Source: Anaeromyxobacter soli
GTDB lineage: Bacteria; Myxococcota; Myxococcia; Myxococcales; Anaeromyxobacteraceae
Assembly (NCBI RefSeq): GCF_022808855.1
Contig: NZ_JAKZLF010000002.1
Coordinates: forward strand, 1-64,000
DNA: 64,000 nucleotides
Direction of reading: 5' to 3'
Both the position numbers and the translations under genes were made by a program. Each line of letters opens with the position of its first letter. Positions within the stretch are counted from its first letter, which is position 1. The notes under the pieces are model-generated. The model searched no databases and was not told the origin of the DNA. It saw nothing but the letters and a program-made list of their open reading frames with translations. Positions 18,741 through 27,233 of the stretch are shown piece after piece.

Positions 18741-20354
18741 TCACCCCGGCCGCGGCGCCGGCTTCCCCGCACCCTCCCCGCTCACCGGGATCCCGCTCAT
18801 CACGTGCTCGGCCAGCGCCGTGATGGTGAGCGACGGGTTCACGCCCAGGTTCGCCGGCACGAGGCTCCCGTCCGCCACGTAGAGGTCCTCGTACCCGAAG
18901 ATCCGCCCCGTCCGATCGCACACCCCGTCCTCCGGCGTGGCACCCATCGTCGCGCCGCCGAGGATGTGCGCCGTGCTGGAGGCGCCGAGGAACACCTCGT
19001 GGAGGCCGCTCTGCGGGACGCCGCCCATCTTCCGCGCCATCCGCGCGGCGAGGGCGTTCGCGAGGGGCATGTACGTCGGGGGCCGCGCCTGGCCCCGGGC
19101 GAGCTCGCTCGAGAGCGCCCTGCCCCAGGGCCGCCGCGCGAGCCGCAGCCGCATGTGGCTCGAGAGCGGCTGCATCACGAGGAGGATCGCCGTGCGTCGC
19201 GCCCAGCCGAAAGGCCAGTGGGCGCGGACGAAGTCGAGGGGATGGCGGACCGCGTTGCCGAGCCAGCGGAGCCAGCGCGGCCAGGGCGGTCCGGCGCCGG
19301 TGAGGTGCGTCGACAGGAGCGCCATCGCGTCGTGGCCCTTGCCGTAGCGGACGATCTCCACGTGGGTGTCCGCGTCGGCGTCGATCCCGGAGGTGATGGC
19401 GATCCCGCGGCTGTAGTCGACGGCGTCCCCCCGCGCGGTGACCGCGAGGAGCGCCTCGCTGTTCGTCCGCACGTAGTCGCCGAGCGGCGCGGCGAGGCGC
19501 GGGAGGCTGCCGCGCTCCCGGCAGCGCAGGAGCAGGTTCACCGTCCCGAGCGCGCCGGCGGCGAAGACCACGCCCCGCGCGCGGAGCACCCGCGTCCGCC
19601 GCGAGAGCGGGCGCGTGGAGCGGACGGTGCGGACCTCGTAGCCGCCGCCCGGCGCCGGCCGCACGTCGAGGACCTTCGTCTCCGGGTGGATGACGCAGCC
19701 GCGCCGCTCGGCGAGGAAGAGGTAGTTCCGGTCGAGGGTGTTCTTCGCGCCGTGCTTGCACCCCGTCATGCAGCCGCCGCACAGCGTGCAGCCGGTGCGC
19801 GGAGGCCCCTCCCCGCCGAAGAACGGATCCGGATCCGTCCGGCCCGCCTCGCCGAAGTACACGCCCACCGTGTGGCGCGCGAACGTGCTCCCGCGCCCCG
19901 TCTCCTCCTCCACCACCTGCCGCAAGAGCTCGTCGGCCGGGAACGTCTCCGGCGCCGGGGTCGCCCCCAGCATGAAGCGCGCGGTCCTGTAGTGGGGCGC
20001 GAGCGACGCCGCCCAGTCCACGCCCGCCGGCCAGCGCGGGTCCTCGAACGCGCGCGCCGGCGGCTCGAGCAGCGTGTTCGCGTAGACGAGGCTGCCACCG
20101 CCCACGCCCGCGCCGTGCAGCACGAGCACGTGCTTCAGGACCGAGATCTGCTGGATGCCGTAGCAGAGCAGCCGCGGCATCCAGAGGGACTTGCGGACGT
20201 TCCAGTTCGTGGCCGCGAAGTCATCCGGACCCCAGCGCTTCCCCATCTCGAGCACCGCGACGCGGTAGCCCTTCTCGCTGAGCCGGAGGGCGGAGACGGC
20301 GCCGCCGAAGCCGGAGCCGATGACGATGAAGTCGTAGTCGAGCGCGTCGCGCAC
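18741..20354 (-). CDS. GMC family oxidoreductase (cholesterol oxidase-like) with Cys cluster
   Basis: A 537-residue FAD-dependent oxidoreductase. The N-terminal Rossmann motif is IVIGSGFGGAVSALRL (residues about 10-25), and a GMC-type loop follows (HGAGVGGGSLVYANTL). At about 188-203 is a cysteine cluster, CTLCGGCMTGCKHGAKNT, with the CxxCxxCxxxC spacing of a ferredoxin-like site. The C-terminal signature is HILGGATMGATPEDGV, then YVADGSLVPANLGVNPSLTI. The family oxidises alcohols or sterol-like substrates; the real substrate is unknown. The Cys motif is typical of one bacterial GMC subgroup. The GTG at 20352-20354 starts VRDALDYDF, immediately before the FAD motif. It lies downstream of, and on the same strand as, the LysR gene. 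Confidence 0.88.
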   Translation of the reverse strand: MRDALDYDFIVIGSGFGGAVSALRLSEKGYRVAVLEMGKRWGPDDFAATNWNVRKSLWMPRLLCYGIQQISVLKHVLVLHGAGVGGGSLVYANTLLEPPARAFEDPRWPAGVDWAASLAPHYRTARFMLGATPAPETFPADELLRQVVEEETGRGSTFARHTVGVYFGEAGRTDPDPFFGGEGPPRTGCTLCGGCMTGCKHGAKNTLDRNYLFLAERRGCVIHPETKVLDVRPAPGGGYEVRTVRSTRPLSRRTRVLRARGVVFAAGALGTVNLLLRCRERGSLPRLAAPLGDYVRTNSEALLAVTARGDAVDYSRGIAITSGIDADADTHVEIVRYGKGHDAMALLSTHLTGAGPPWPRWLRWLGNAVRHPLDFVRAHWPFGWARRTAILLVMQPLSSHMRLRLARRPWGRALSSELARGQARPPTYMPLANALAARMARKMGGVPQSGLHEVFLGASSTAHILGGATMGATPEDGVCDRTGRIFGYEDLYVADGSLVPANLGVNPSLTITALAEHVMSGIPVSGEGAGKPAPRPG

Positions 20355-20512
20355 GCCCGCAGTCTGCCAGAGCGGGCGGGCCGCGCGCGAGCGGAGCCTC
20401 GCCTGCCAGGGCAGCCGGCCCGGGTCCCGGTTGCGCCGCCCGCGAGGGCCCCCGCCCGTCCGCTGGAAGGGCGGCGCCGCGCGCGCTCCCGTGGCCAGGA
20501 AGTGAACGTCGC

Positions 20513-21415
20513 TCAGCCGCGCCCGCCCGCGCCCGCGCCGATCACCTCGTGCGCGACCGCGAGGAAGCGCTGCACCACCGGGCGCGGGTCCTCGGGCCGG
20601 TGGATGGCGACGAGGCGCGTGCGCGGGGCGGGGCTCCGCAGCGGCCGGTAGACCACGCCGGGGAGCCGGACCGTCTGCGCCGACTCGGGGACGAGCGTGA
20701 TGCCGATCCCGGCCGCGACGAGGGCGACGGTGGTCGACAGCTCGAGCGTCTCCTGCGCGACCTCGGGGCGGAAGCCCGCCGCGCGGCAGGCGTTCACGAC
20801 CTCGTCCGCCCAGCCCGGCCGTGGCTGGCGCGGGAAGAGCACGAACGGCTCCTCGGCGAGCGCGTGCAGGGAGAGCGCGCGGCGCGCGGCGAGGGGGTGG
20901 CGTGCCGCGAGCGCCACGACGAGCGGCTCCTCCGCGAGCGGGTCCTCCCGGAGCGTCTCGTCGCCGACGGGCGGCCGGGCGAGGCCGAGCTGGATCGAGC
21001 CCGCCCGGATCGCCGCCACCTGCTCGGCGGTGGAGAGCTCGGTGAGCGTGAGCGCGATCTCGGGGTGGCGCTGCCGGAACGTCCGGACGAGGCGCGGGAG
21101 CAGCGCGTAGGTGGCGGACGCGACGAACCCCACCGCGAGCGACCCCACCTCGCCGCGCGCCACCCGGCGCGCCGACTCGGCCGCCCGGGAGACGCGCTCG
21201 AGGATGCCCCGCGCGTCCAGCAGGAAGGTCCCGCCCGCCTCGGTGAGCCGGACCCGCCGGTTCGTCCGGAGGAACAGCTCGAAGCCGAGCTCGCGCTCGA
21301 GCTGCCGGATCTGCTGGCTGAGCGGCGGCTGCGCGATGTGGAGCCGCGCCGCGGCGCGGCCGAAGTGCAGCTCCTCGGCGACGGCCACGAAGTAGCGGAG
21401 GTGTCGGAGCTCCAC
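20513..21415 (-). CDS. LysR-type transcriptional regulator
   Basis: A 300-residue LTTR. The N-terminal winged helix-turn-helix (residues 1-60) has the standard sequence MELRHLRYFVAVAEELHFG..AARLHIAQPPLSQQIRQLE. The substrate-binding domain follows from about residue 90 (GSLAVGFVASATYALLPRLV). The N-terminal MELRHLRYF, AQPPLSQQI and EPFVLFPRQ elements are like BenM/CatM and related regulators of aromatic or drug-efflux genes. It is divergent from the MFS transporter with a 99-base gap containing an AT-rich dyad, the classic arrangement for an LTTR that controls its neighbour and itself. The effector is not known. Confidence 0.93.
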   Translation of the reverse strand: MELRHLRYFVAVAEELHFGRAAARLHIAQPPLSQQIRQLERELGFELFLRTNRRVRLTEAGGTFLLDARGILERVSRAAESARRVARGEVGSLAVGFVASATYALLPRLVRTFRQRHPEIALTLTELSTAEQVAAIRAGSIQLGLARPPVGDETLREDPLAEEPLVVALAARHPLAARRALSLHALAEEPFVLFPRQPRPGWADEVVNACRAAGFRPEVAQETLELSTTVALVAAGIGITLVPESAQTVRLPGVVYRPLRSPAPRTRLVAIHRPEDPRPVVQRFLAVAHEVIGAGAGGRG

Positions 21416-21431
21416 GGTGAGACCTCCAGAG

Positions 21432-21452
21432 TATCATTCGCGACGAAAGATA
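21432..21452. promoter_or_regulatory. Candidate LysR operator in the divergent promoter
   Basis: TATC and GATA arms spaced by 13 bases lie in a strikingly AT-rich island (to about 21456, ending in TATATT) of an otherwise GC-rich region. It begins 16 bases upstream of the LysR gene start codon and about 62 bases before the transporter start. The position and dyad suit an LTTR box; the arms are too short for certainty. Confidence 0.4.
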
Positions 21453-21514
21453 TATTGGACGTCTTGCTGACCGCCGCGGCAAGTTCACGCGTCCCGGGCC
21501 GCGCCCGGTCAGCG

Positions 21515-22744
21515 ATGCCCTCCCGCCCTCTCCCGCCCCAGGCTCCCCGGCCACCCGGCCCGGTCGCCGCGCTCCTCTCGCTCGCGCTCGCCGGGATCTG
21601 CGCGTTCCTGAACGTCTACGCGACGCAGCCGCTCCTGCCGCTCCTCGGCGTGGCCTTCGGCGTCTCCAAGGCCGCTGCGGCCCTCACGGTGAGCGCCCCG
21701 CCCATCGCCATCGCGCTCGCCTCGCCGTTCGTGGGCGCGCTGGCGGAGCGCGTGGGGCGGCGCCGGCTCATCGTGGGGTCGCTGTTCGCGCTGTCCGTCC
21801 CCACCCTGCTCGCCGCGACGGCCCCCGGCATGCGGTCGCTCCTCGCGTGGCGGTTCGCGCAGGGCCTCGCCGTCCCGGGCGTGTACGCCGTCTCGATCTC
21901 GTACGTCGCGGCGGAGTGGGCGGAGGGCGGCCTGGCGCGCGGGATGGCGATCGTCGTGAGCGGCAACGTCGTGGGCGGGTTCCTCGGCCGCGTGGTCGCG
22001 GCGCTCGTGGCCGAGCGCGCTGGCTGGCGCGCCGCCTTCGTCGCCCTCGGCGCGATCACGCTCGCGGGCGCGCTCGCCGTCGCCCGCGGCCTCCCGCCGG
22101 AGCGCCGCCCGGCTCCGCGGCGCGGCCCGCCGCTCGCGGCGCTGCGCGCCCTCGCCGGCCGCCTCGACGATCCGCGCCTGCTCGCGACGTTCGCGGTGGG
22201 CTTCAACGTCCTCTTCACGCTCGTCGCCACCTTCACGTACGTGACCCTCTACCTCTCCGAGCCGCCGTTCCGGCTCGGGGCCGGCGCGCTCAGCTGGATG
22301 TTCTCGGTCTACCTCGTCGGCGCGCTCGTGGTCCCGTTCGCGGGCCGCTGGATCGACCGCGTCGGCCCGCGCGCCGGCCTCGCCGCGGCGCTCGCCGGAG
22401 CGCTGGCGGGCGGGGGCCTCACGCTCGTACATTCCCTGTGGGTGATCGGGATCGGCCTCGCGCTCTCGTGCTCCGCCGCGTTCGTGAGCCAGTCCGCCTC
22501 CACGAGCCACCTCCAGGCCGCCGCGCCCGCCGAGATGCGCTCCGCCGCCTCCGGTGTGTACGTCTCCTGCTACTACCTCGGCGGCAGCGCGGGCGGCGCG
22601 CTCCCCGCGCTCGCGTGGCACGCGGGCGGCTGGCCCGCCTGCGTGGCGCTCGTCGCCGTCGTGCAGCTCGCGACGCTCGCGCTCGCGCTGCGCTTCTGGC
22701 GGCGCCCCGCCACGGCAGTCGCCCCCTCGGCCGCGGCGGCCTGA
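21515..22744 (+). CDS. Major facilitator superfamily transporter
   Basis: A 409-residue, roughly 12-span MFS permease, similar in layout to YnfM-type and drug-efflux members. The A-motif between spans 2 and 3 is GALAERVGRRRLIVGS. The N-terminal span ends in FLNVYATQPLLPLLGVAFG, the YATQPLLP being characteristic of the YnfM/arabinose-efflux-like group. A second A-like motif (GRWIDRVGPRAGL) occurs in the C-terminal half. No substrate can be inferred. The ATG at 21515 follows a poor Shine-Dalgarno sequence; the frame upstream is LysR antisense. Divergent from the LysR gene, by which it is likely regulated. Confidence 0.9.
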   Translation: MPSRPLPPQAPRPPGPVAALLSLALAGICAFLNVYATQPLLPLLGVAFGVSKAAAALTVSAPPIAIALASPFVGALAERVGRRRLIVGSLFALSVPTLLAATAPGMRSLLAWRFAQGLAVPGVYAVSISYVAAEWAEGGLARGMAIVVSGNVVGGFLGRVVAALVAERAGWRAAFVALGAITLAGALAVARGLPPERRPAPRRGPPLAALRALAGRLDDPRLLATFAVGFNVLFTLVATFTYVTLYLSEPPFRLGAGALSWMFSVYLVGALVVPFAGRWIDRVGPRAGLAAALAGALAGGGLTLVHSLWVIGIGLALSCSAAFVSQSASTSHLQAAAPAEMRSAASGVYVSCYYLGGSAGGALPALAWHAGGWPACVALVAVVQLATLALALRFWRRPATAVAPSAAAA

Positions 22745-22941
22745 AGCTCTCCTCCATCCTGCGCGAACGGAGCCCCTCGGGCGGGCGTGGCGCAGGCCGC
22801 CGCCCGCTCACCGGGCGCCGCTCCGGCCGCGCCAGGTCCGCGCGGGCGAATGCGCGAGGGGCTTTGCGGCGCCGGTCGCGGATCACCACCGTCGAGCCGA
22901 CCCATCCACGCGGGCGTGCGCGACACGCCGCGGAACCATGC

Positions 22942-22957
22942 CCGGACGCGAGTCCGG
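22942..22957 (+). promoter_or_regulatory. GNRA-capped hairpin abutting the hsp20 ribosome binding site
   Basis: CCGGAC and GTCCGG form a perfect 6-bp stem around a GCGA tetraloop, and the 3' arm runs straight into the Shine-Dalgarno sequence GGAAGGAG (22956-22963), sharing its first two G. It may affect translation of the heat-shock gene. No CIRCE element and no obvious sigma-32 promoter was found in the 224-base upstream gap. Confidence 0.35.
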
Positions 22958-22968
22958 AAGGAGCGGTC

Positions 22969-23646
22969 ATGGCGAACGAGAACCCGGCGGGAGCGGAGCA
23001 GAAGAAGGCGCAGGGGCAGGCGGGGGGCGAGCAGCGGGCGGCGAAGGCGGGCGAGACGCCGAAGCAGCAGGGGATGGAGCGCGCCGGGGAGCAGCGGACG
23101 GGCGGAGGCCTCTCCCGCAGGGAGGCGCGAGCGCCGATGCTCCGGGGCTCCGATCTCTTCACGATGAGCCCGTTCTCGCTGATGCGCCGGATGATGGACG
23201 ACTTCGATCGCATGTTCGAGGACGCGGGGTTCGGGATGGGCGGGCTCATGCCGCGGGGTGAGCGGGGGGGCGAGGCGCTCTCCCGCGGCGGGCTCTGGAC
23301 TCCCGAGATCGACGTCCTCGAGCGCGAGGGCCACCTCGTGGTCCGGGCCGACCTGCCGGGGCTCTCCAAGGACGATCTCCACGTCGAGGTGAAGGACGAT
23401 GCGCTCGTCATCGAGGGCGAGCGCCGGCGCGAGCAGAAGGAGGAGGGGGCGGGGTTCTACCGCTCCGAGCGGAGCTACGGATCCTTCCGGCGCGCCATCC
23501 CGCTCCCCGAGGGCGTGGATCCCGAGCAGGCCGACGCGCGGTTCGAGAACGGAGTGCTCGAGGTCTCCCTGCCCCTTCCGAAGGGACGCGCGCAGAGCAA
23601 GCGCATCGAGATCCGGGGAGGCGGCGAGGGGAAGAGCGTTCACTGA
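22969..23646 (+). CDS. Small heat-shock protein (Hsp20/alpha-crystallin family)
   Basis: A 225-residue ATP-independent chaperone. The alpha-crystallin domain runs from about residue 108 to 205: WTPEIDVLEREGHLVVRADLPG, DDLHVEVKDDALVIEGER, and the C-terminal signature RFENGVLEVSLPLPK with RIEIRGG. The N terminus is unusual: about 55 residues that are Gln, Lys, Gly and Ala-rich and probably disordered (GAEQKKAQGQAGGEQRAAKA). A more typical FSLMRRMMDDFDRMFEDAGF segment follows. The family holds unfolding proteins in large oligomers. The ATG at 22969 has GGAAGGAG 6 bases upstream. It is monocistronic as far as can be seen. Confidence 0.93.
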   Translation: MANENPAGAEQKKAQGQAGGEQRAAKAGETPKQQGMERAGEQRTGGGLSRREARAPMLRGSDLFTMSPFSLMRRMMDDFDRMFEDAGFGMGGLMPRGERGGEALSRGGLWTPEIDVLEREGHLVVRADLPGLSKDDLHVEVKDDALVIEGERRREQKEEGAGFYRSERSYGSFRRAIPLPEGVDPEQADARFENGVLEVSLPLPKGRAQSKRIEIRGGGEGKSVH

Positions 23647-23769
23647 CCGCGGCGGCTTGCCGCGCGCGCAGCTCGGCGCACCGGCGCCCGCCGGGGGGCC
23701 GCAGAGCCCCGTCTTTGCAGCGGCGCCAGGCGCTCCGGAGCGACTGCGACGCGCTACCCTCGCGCGCCG

Positions 23770-25338
23770 ATGGAACCCTCGCCGTCCACGGCGCCGGACT
23801 CCGCGCGCGCGACCGCGCCGCCGCTCGTCGCGCGCGCCGGCGTGGGCGGAGCGCCCCTCGCCTCGCGCTCCGCGGCCGCGCCCGCCCGCGCGAGCGTGCC
23901 CGTCCGGGCGCCCGCGCGCTCGCACGTGCTCGCGGCCGCGGCCGTGGCGGTCCTCTTCCTCCTCCGGCTCGCGATCCTCCCGTGGCTCGGGCTGTTCAAC
24001 GACGAGGCGTATTACTGGGAGTGGTCGCGCCGGCTCGCCGCGAGCTACTACGATCACCCGCCGCTCGTCGCGTGGATCCTGGCGGTCTCGACGCGCCTCC
24101 TCGGACACGGCACCCTCGCCGTCCACCTCCCGGCCCTCCTCTTCACCGCCGCCACCTCGCTCGTCCTCCTCCGCCTGTCGCTCGACCTCGTCCCGGGCCG
24201 GCGCGACGTGGCGTGGGGCGCGGTCCTGCTCTGCAACGCCGCGCCGCTCTTCGGGCTCGGCGCCGTGTTCACCACGCCGGATGCGCCGGCCACGTTCTTC
24301 TGGATCCTCACCGCCTGGCTCGCGTGGCGGGCGGTGAACGGAGCGCCGCGCCTGTGGTACGCGGCCGGCCTCGCGGCCGGGCTCGGCCTCCTGTCCAAGT
24401 ACACCGACGTCTTCCTCCTGCCGGGGATCCTCCTCTTCCTGCTCCTCACCCCGCACCGGGCGTGGCTGCGGCGCAAGGAGCCGTACCTCGCGCTCGCCAT
24501 CGCGGCGCTCGCGTTCGCGCCGGTCGTGCTGTGGAACGCCCGGCACGGCTGGGAGTCGTTCCTGTTCCAGCTCGTGGAGCGCCACGGCGGCGCGTTCCGC
24601 CCGTGGCGGACCGTCCCGCGCTTCCTGGCCGCCCAGCAGAGCCTGTCCCCGCTCGTCTGGGCGGCGTGCCTCGTCGGGCTCGCGCGGAGCGGGCGCGCCG
24701 CGCGCGCGGGCAGCGCTGCGGCCGCGCTCGTCTTCGGGTGTGCCGCGCCTTCCCTCGCCTTCTTCACCGTGGCCTCGCTGTTCACCTACGTGAACCCGAA
24801 CTGGTTCGGCCCCGCCTTCCTGACCCTCATGATCCCCGCGTCGGCGGCGCTGCTCGAGAGCCGCTCGCGGCTCGTGCGCCTCGCGCCCGCGGGGCTCGGC
24901 CTCGCCCTCTCGCTCGTGTTCTACGTCCAGGCGATCTCGCTCGCGCTGCCGCTCCCGCCGCGCCTCGACTTCGCGACGGACCTCGTCGGCTGGGAGGAGG
25001 TCGGCGCGCGGCTGCGCGGGCTCCAGGCCTCCGGCGCCGGCGCGCGGCCGTTCGTGTTCTCGCGGCGACTCCAGCTCTCCGCGCTCGCCGCCTTCTACGG
25101 CGGCGACGGCCTCGAGGTGACCCGCCTCGGCGGGCGCCGCGATCAGTACGACGAGTGGACCTCCCCGGAGGCGCTCCGCGGACGGGACGCGGTCTACTTC
25201 TGCGACGACCTCAAGTTCCGGGCGCCGGACGAGCTCCCGTTCCAGCGCTGCGAGGCCGCGGGCGAGCTCCCCATCGTGCGCCACGGCCGGACGGTCCGGC
25301 GCTTCTTCTTCTGGCGGTGCTTCGCGTATCAGCCCTGA
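23770..25338 (+). CDS. Family 39 glycosyltransferase-like membrane protein (PMT_2/ArnT type)
   Basis: A 522-residue protein with about 10-12 membrane spans. The first extracytoplasmic loop carries LFNDEAYYWEWSRRLAASYY near residue 77, with the acidic pair typical of GT39/GT-C enzymes, followed by YDHPPLVAWIL. Such enzymes use lipid-linked sugars (dolichyl- or undecaprenyl-phosphate sugar) to modify proteins, lipid A or other glycans outside the membrane. A large extracytoplasmic C-terminal part (about 400-522) includes VFSRRLQLSALAAFYGGD and YFCDDLKFRAPDE. The first 55 residues are a low-complexity Ala/Arg stretch, so the real start may be further downstream. Acceptor and donor are unknown. 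It converges with the DUF3943 gene. Confidence 0.82.
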   Translation: MEPSPSTAPDSARATAPPLVARAGVGGAPLASRSAAAPARASVPVRAPARSHVLAAAAVAVLFLLRLAILPWLGLFNDEAYYWEWSRRLAASYYDHPPLVAWILAVSTRLLGHGTLAVHLPALLFTAATSLVLLRLSLDLVPGRRDVAWGAVLLCNAAPLFGLGAVFTTPDAPATFFWILTAWLAWRAVNGAPRLWYAAGLAAGLGLLSKYTDVFLLPGILLFLLLTPHRAWLRRKEPYLALAIAALAFAPVVLWNARHGWESFLFQLVERHGGAFRPWRTVPRFLAAQQSLSPLVWAACLVGLARSGRAARAGSAAAALVFGCAAPSLAFFTVASLFTYVNPNWFGPAFLTLMIPASAALLESRSRLVRLAPAGLGLALSLVFYVQAISLALPLPPRLDFATDLVGWEEVGARLRGLQASGAGARPFVFSRRLQLSALAAFYGGDGLEVTRLGGRRDQYDEWTSPEALRGRDAVYFCDDLKFRAPDELPFQRCEAAGELPIVRHGRTVRRFFFWRCFAYQP

Positions 25339-25356
25339 CGCCGCGTGGCGGGGGGC

Positions 25357-26949
25357 TCACCGCACCCCGGCCGTGAACGCGTAGTACGCGCGGAGCTCCG
25401 TGCCCGTCTCGGAGCGCGCGGGCGCGCCTCCCCCCGCGTCGCCCGCGTGGTGCGAGAGGAGCCCCTCCACGCCGAGCGCGTGCGGGCCGACGACGCGCAG
25501 CTCGAGCGCGCCCGTGACGGTCGAGACGCGCTCGAGGCCGGGGAGGGATCCCAGGCCGGCGATGAGGTACTGACGCGCGACGAGCCGCGCGGCGATGCGA
25601 CCGAGCGCCCGCAGCTGGGCCTCGAGGTGCGCCTGTCCCCCCGGGCCCATCCGGTAGCTGCGATCGTGCACCGGCCGGCCTCCCAGGTAGCCGGCGGCGC
25701 CGAGGAGCACCGCCGACGCGGTCGCGGCGCCCTCGAGCGCGACGCGCGGCGCCAGCTCCCAGCGCCCCTCCGCGGAGAGCCCCACCGCGCTCGTGGAGAC
25801 GCTGTGGCGACGCAGCGCCGAGAAGTCGAACTGGAGCGCGACGCCGGCGAGGCCTCGCACCCGCTCTCCCTCGAACGTCCGCCCGGCCAGCACGCCGCGG
25901 GCGAAGAGCGTCGCGAGGGGGTCCTTCTCCGTCGAGTACGTGGATTCGAGCTCGAAGTGGTCGAACGGCCGCTCGAACCGAAAGCGCGGATCGCCGGGGA
26001 GGCCGTAGCTCAGGCGGACGCCGAGCTCCGGCACCACCCCCTCGTTCCCGCCGGCGCGGAGGTCCGGATCGAAGGACAGCGCGCCGACGCGGAGCTGCAC
26101 GCGCGAGGGCGGCGTGGGAGCCGGCGGGTCCGTGCCGACGAGGGCCCGGTTCATGCTCTCGATGGGCGCGAAGGTCGTCGCGGCCGCGAGGCGCCAGCCG
26201 CTGCGGGGCCCGTCGAGGATCATGCCCGACACCCGGTGGAACATTTCCCCGAGCACGACCCCGGCGAGCGGCGTGGTGATCTGGTCGTTCACCGACGGGA
26301 GCGTGGTCTCGCCGACGATCTCCCAGATCGCGCTCGCGGCGAACGGGTACGGGGTCGACGCCCAGAACCCCAGGCCCGACGAGCGCGCCGCGCTGTACGG
26401 GAAGATGCCCTGGAACGGGTGACCGATCTGGTTGATCCAGAAGCGATCCTCGTCGAGCACCCAGCTGCCCCGGAGGTTCCGTCCGATGGTGTGCGCGGTC
26501 ACTCGCGCCCAGGGCGCGCCGCCGATGGAGACGTTCCAGCCGAGCATCACGCCCGTGATGACGCCCGTCTCGAGGGCGGGGAGGAGGTGCCCTCTCGGCA
26601 GCAGCCCTCGGCGCTGCGGCGGCCGGAACGTGAGGTCCGGGACGCCACTCGCTACCGATCCCGCGCCGTCCTCGGATTCCCCCGCTCCGGCGGGCCTCGC
26701 GCCCCCCGCGCTCGCCGCCGGCTTCGCGCTCGCGGCGCCGGGGGAGTCGCCACCCCCCTCCTCCTGCGCCGCGCCCGCCGCGGGCTTCGCGCCGCCGCAG
26801 TCCATCCCTTCCCCGGCCTGCGCCTCGTCTTGCTCCCGCGGCGCGGTGGGCACGTCCGCACCCGCCGGCCGGGCGAGCGCGATGCCGCAGAGCGCCGCCA
26901 GGGCGAGGAGGGACGCGTGGCCGCGAGGCGAGATCACACGAGCGAGCAT
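25357..26949 (-). CDS. DUF3943 domain outer-membrane-type protein
   Basis: A 530-residue exported protein with an N-terminal signal peptide (LLALAALCGIALARPAGADV) and then about 80 low-complexity Ala/Gly/Glu residues. The DUF3943 core is visible: WINQIGHPFQGIFPYSAARS, LGFWASTPYPFAASAIWEIV, ETTLPSVNDQITTPLAGVVL and GEMFHRVSGMILD. The C-terminal half alternates hydrophobic and polar residues, as in outer-membrane beta strands, and ends in a short aromatic-containing strand (ELRAYYAFTAGVR). The function of the family is not known; an outer-membrane location is inference. The ATG at 26947-26949 is chosen because it gives a good signal peptide. Confidence 0.8.
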   Translation of the reverse strand: MLARVISPRGHASLLALAALCGIALARPAGADVPTAPREQDEAQAGEGMDCGGAKPAAGAAQEEGGGDSPGAASAKPAASAGGARPAGAGESEDGAGSVASGVPDLTFRPPQRRGLLPRGHLLPALETGVITGVMLGWNVSIGGAPWARVTAHTIGRNLRGSWVLDEDRFWINQIGHPFQGIFPYSAARSSGLGFWASTPYPFAASAIWEIVGETTLPSVNDQITTPLAGVVLGEMFHRVSGMILDGPRSGWRLAAATTFAPIESMNRALVGTDPPAPTPPSRVQLRVGALSFDPDLRAGGNEGVVPELGVRLSYGLPGDPRFRFERPFDHFELESTYSTEKDPLATLFARGVLAGRTFEGERVRGLAGVALQFDFSALRRHSVSTSAVGLSAEGRWELAPRVALEGAATASAVLLGAAGYLGGRPVHDRSYRMGPGGQAHLEAQLRALGRIAARLVARQYLIAGLGSLPGLERVSTVTGALELRVVGPHALGVEGLLSHHAGDAGGGAPARSETGTELRAYYAFTAGVR

Positions 26950-27138
26950 CAGCGGTATCCACCGCGGATCGTAGCGACCTGGACCCGACGCCGGCACGTG
27001 CGTCTCCGGCCCCCCGACATCCACCCGAGCGCCCGTTCGGGCCGCTTCCGCCCCCGGCGGTGCTCGAGCTTCACCCGAGTTCGGTTTTCACGCGCGTGGC
27101 GGTTTGCCGCGCAGGAGCCCTCACGGCGGCCAGAGACG

Positions 27139-27171
27139 CGTCGGGCCGGTCCGCGCTGGACCGGCCCGACG
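27139..27171 (-). terminator. Strong perfect stem-loop, terminator for the protease gene
   Basis: Two 14-base arms, CGTCGGGCCGGTCC and GGACCGGCCCGACG, form a perfect stem around GCGCT. It lies 62 bases beyond the stop of the subtilisin-like protease gene. On the plus strand GTTTCAT follows and on the minus strand TCTCT appears shortly after. The remaining gap up to 26950 contains the upstream region of the DUF3943 gene; no clear promoter is seen. Confidence 0.6.
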
Positions 27172-27233
27172 GTTTCATCGGCGACTCCGTGCGCGCGGCG
27201 CCGGACACCGGCGCGGCGTCGACGGACCCGCGA

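Noticed and set aside
22745-22968. CIRCE element or sigma-32 promoter for hsp20
   Set aside because: No TTAGCACTC/GAGTGCTAA dyad and no CTTGAAA-type -35 are present.
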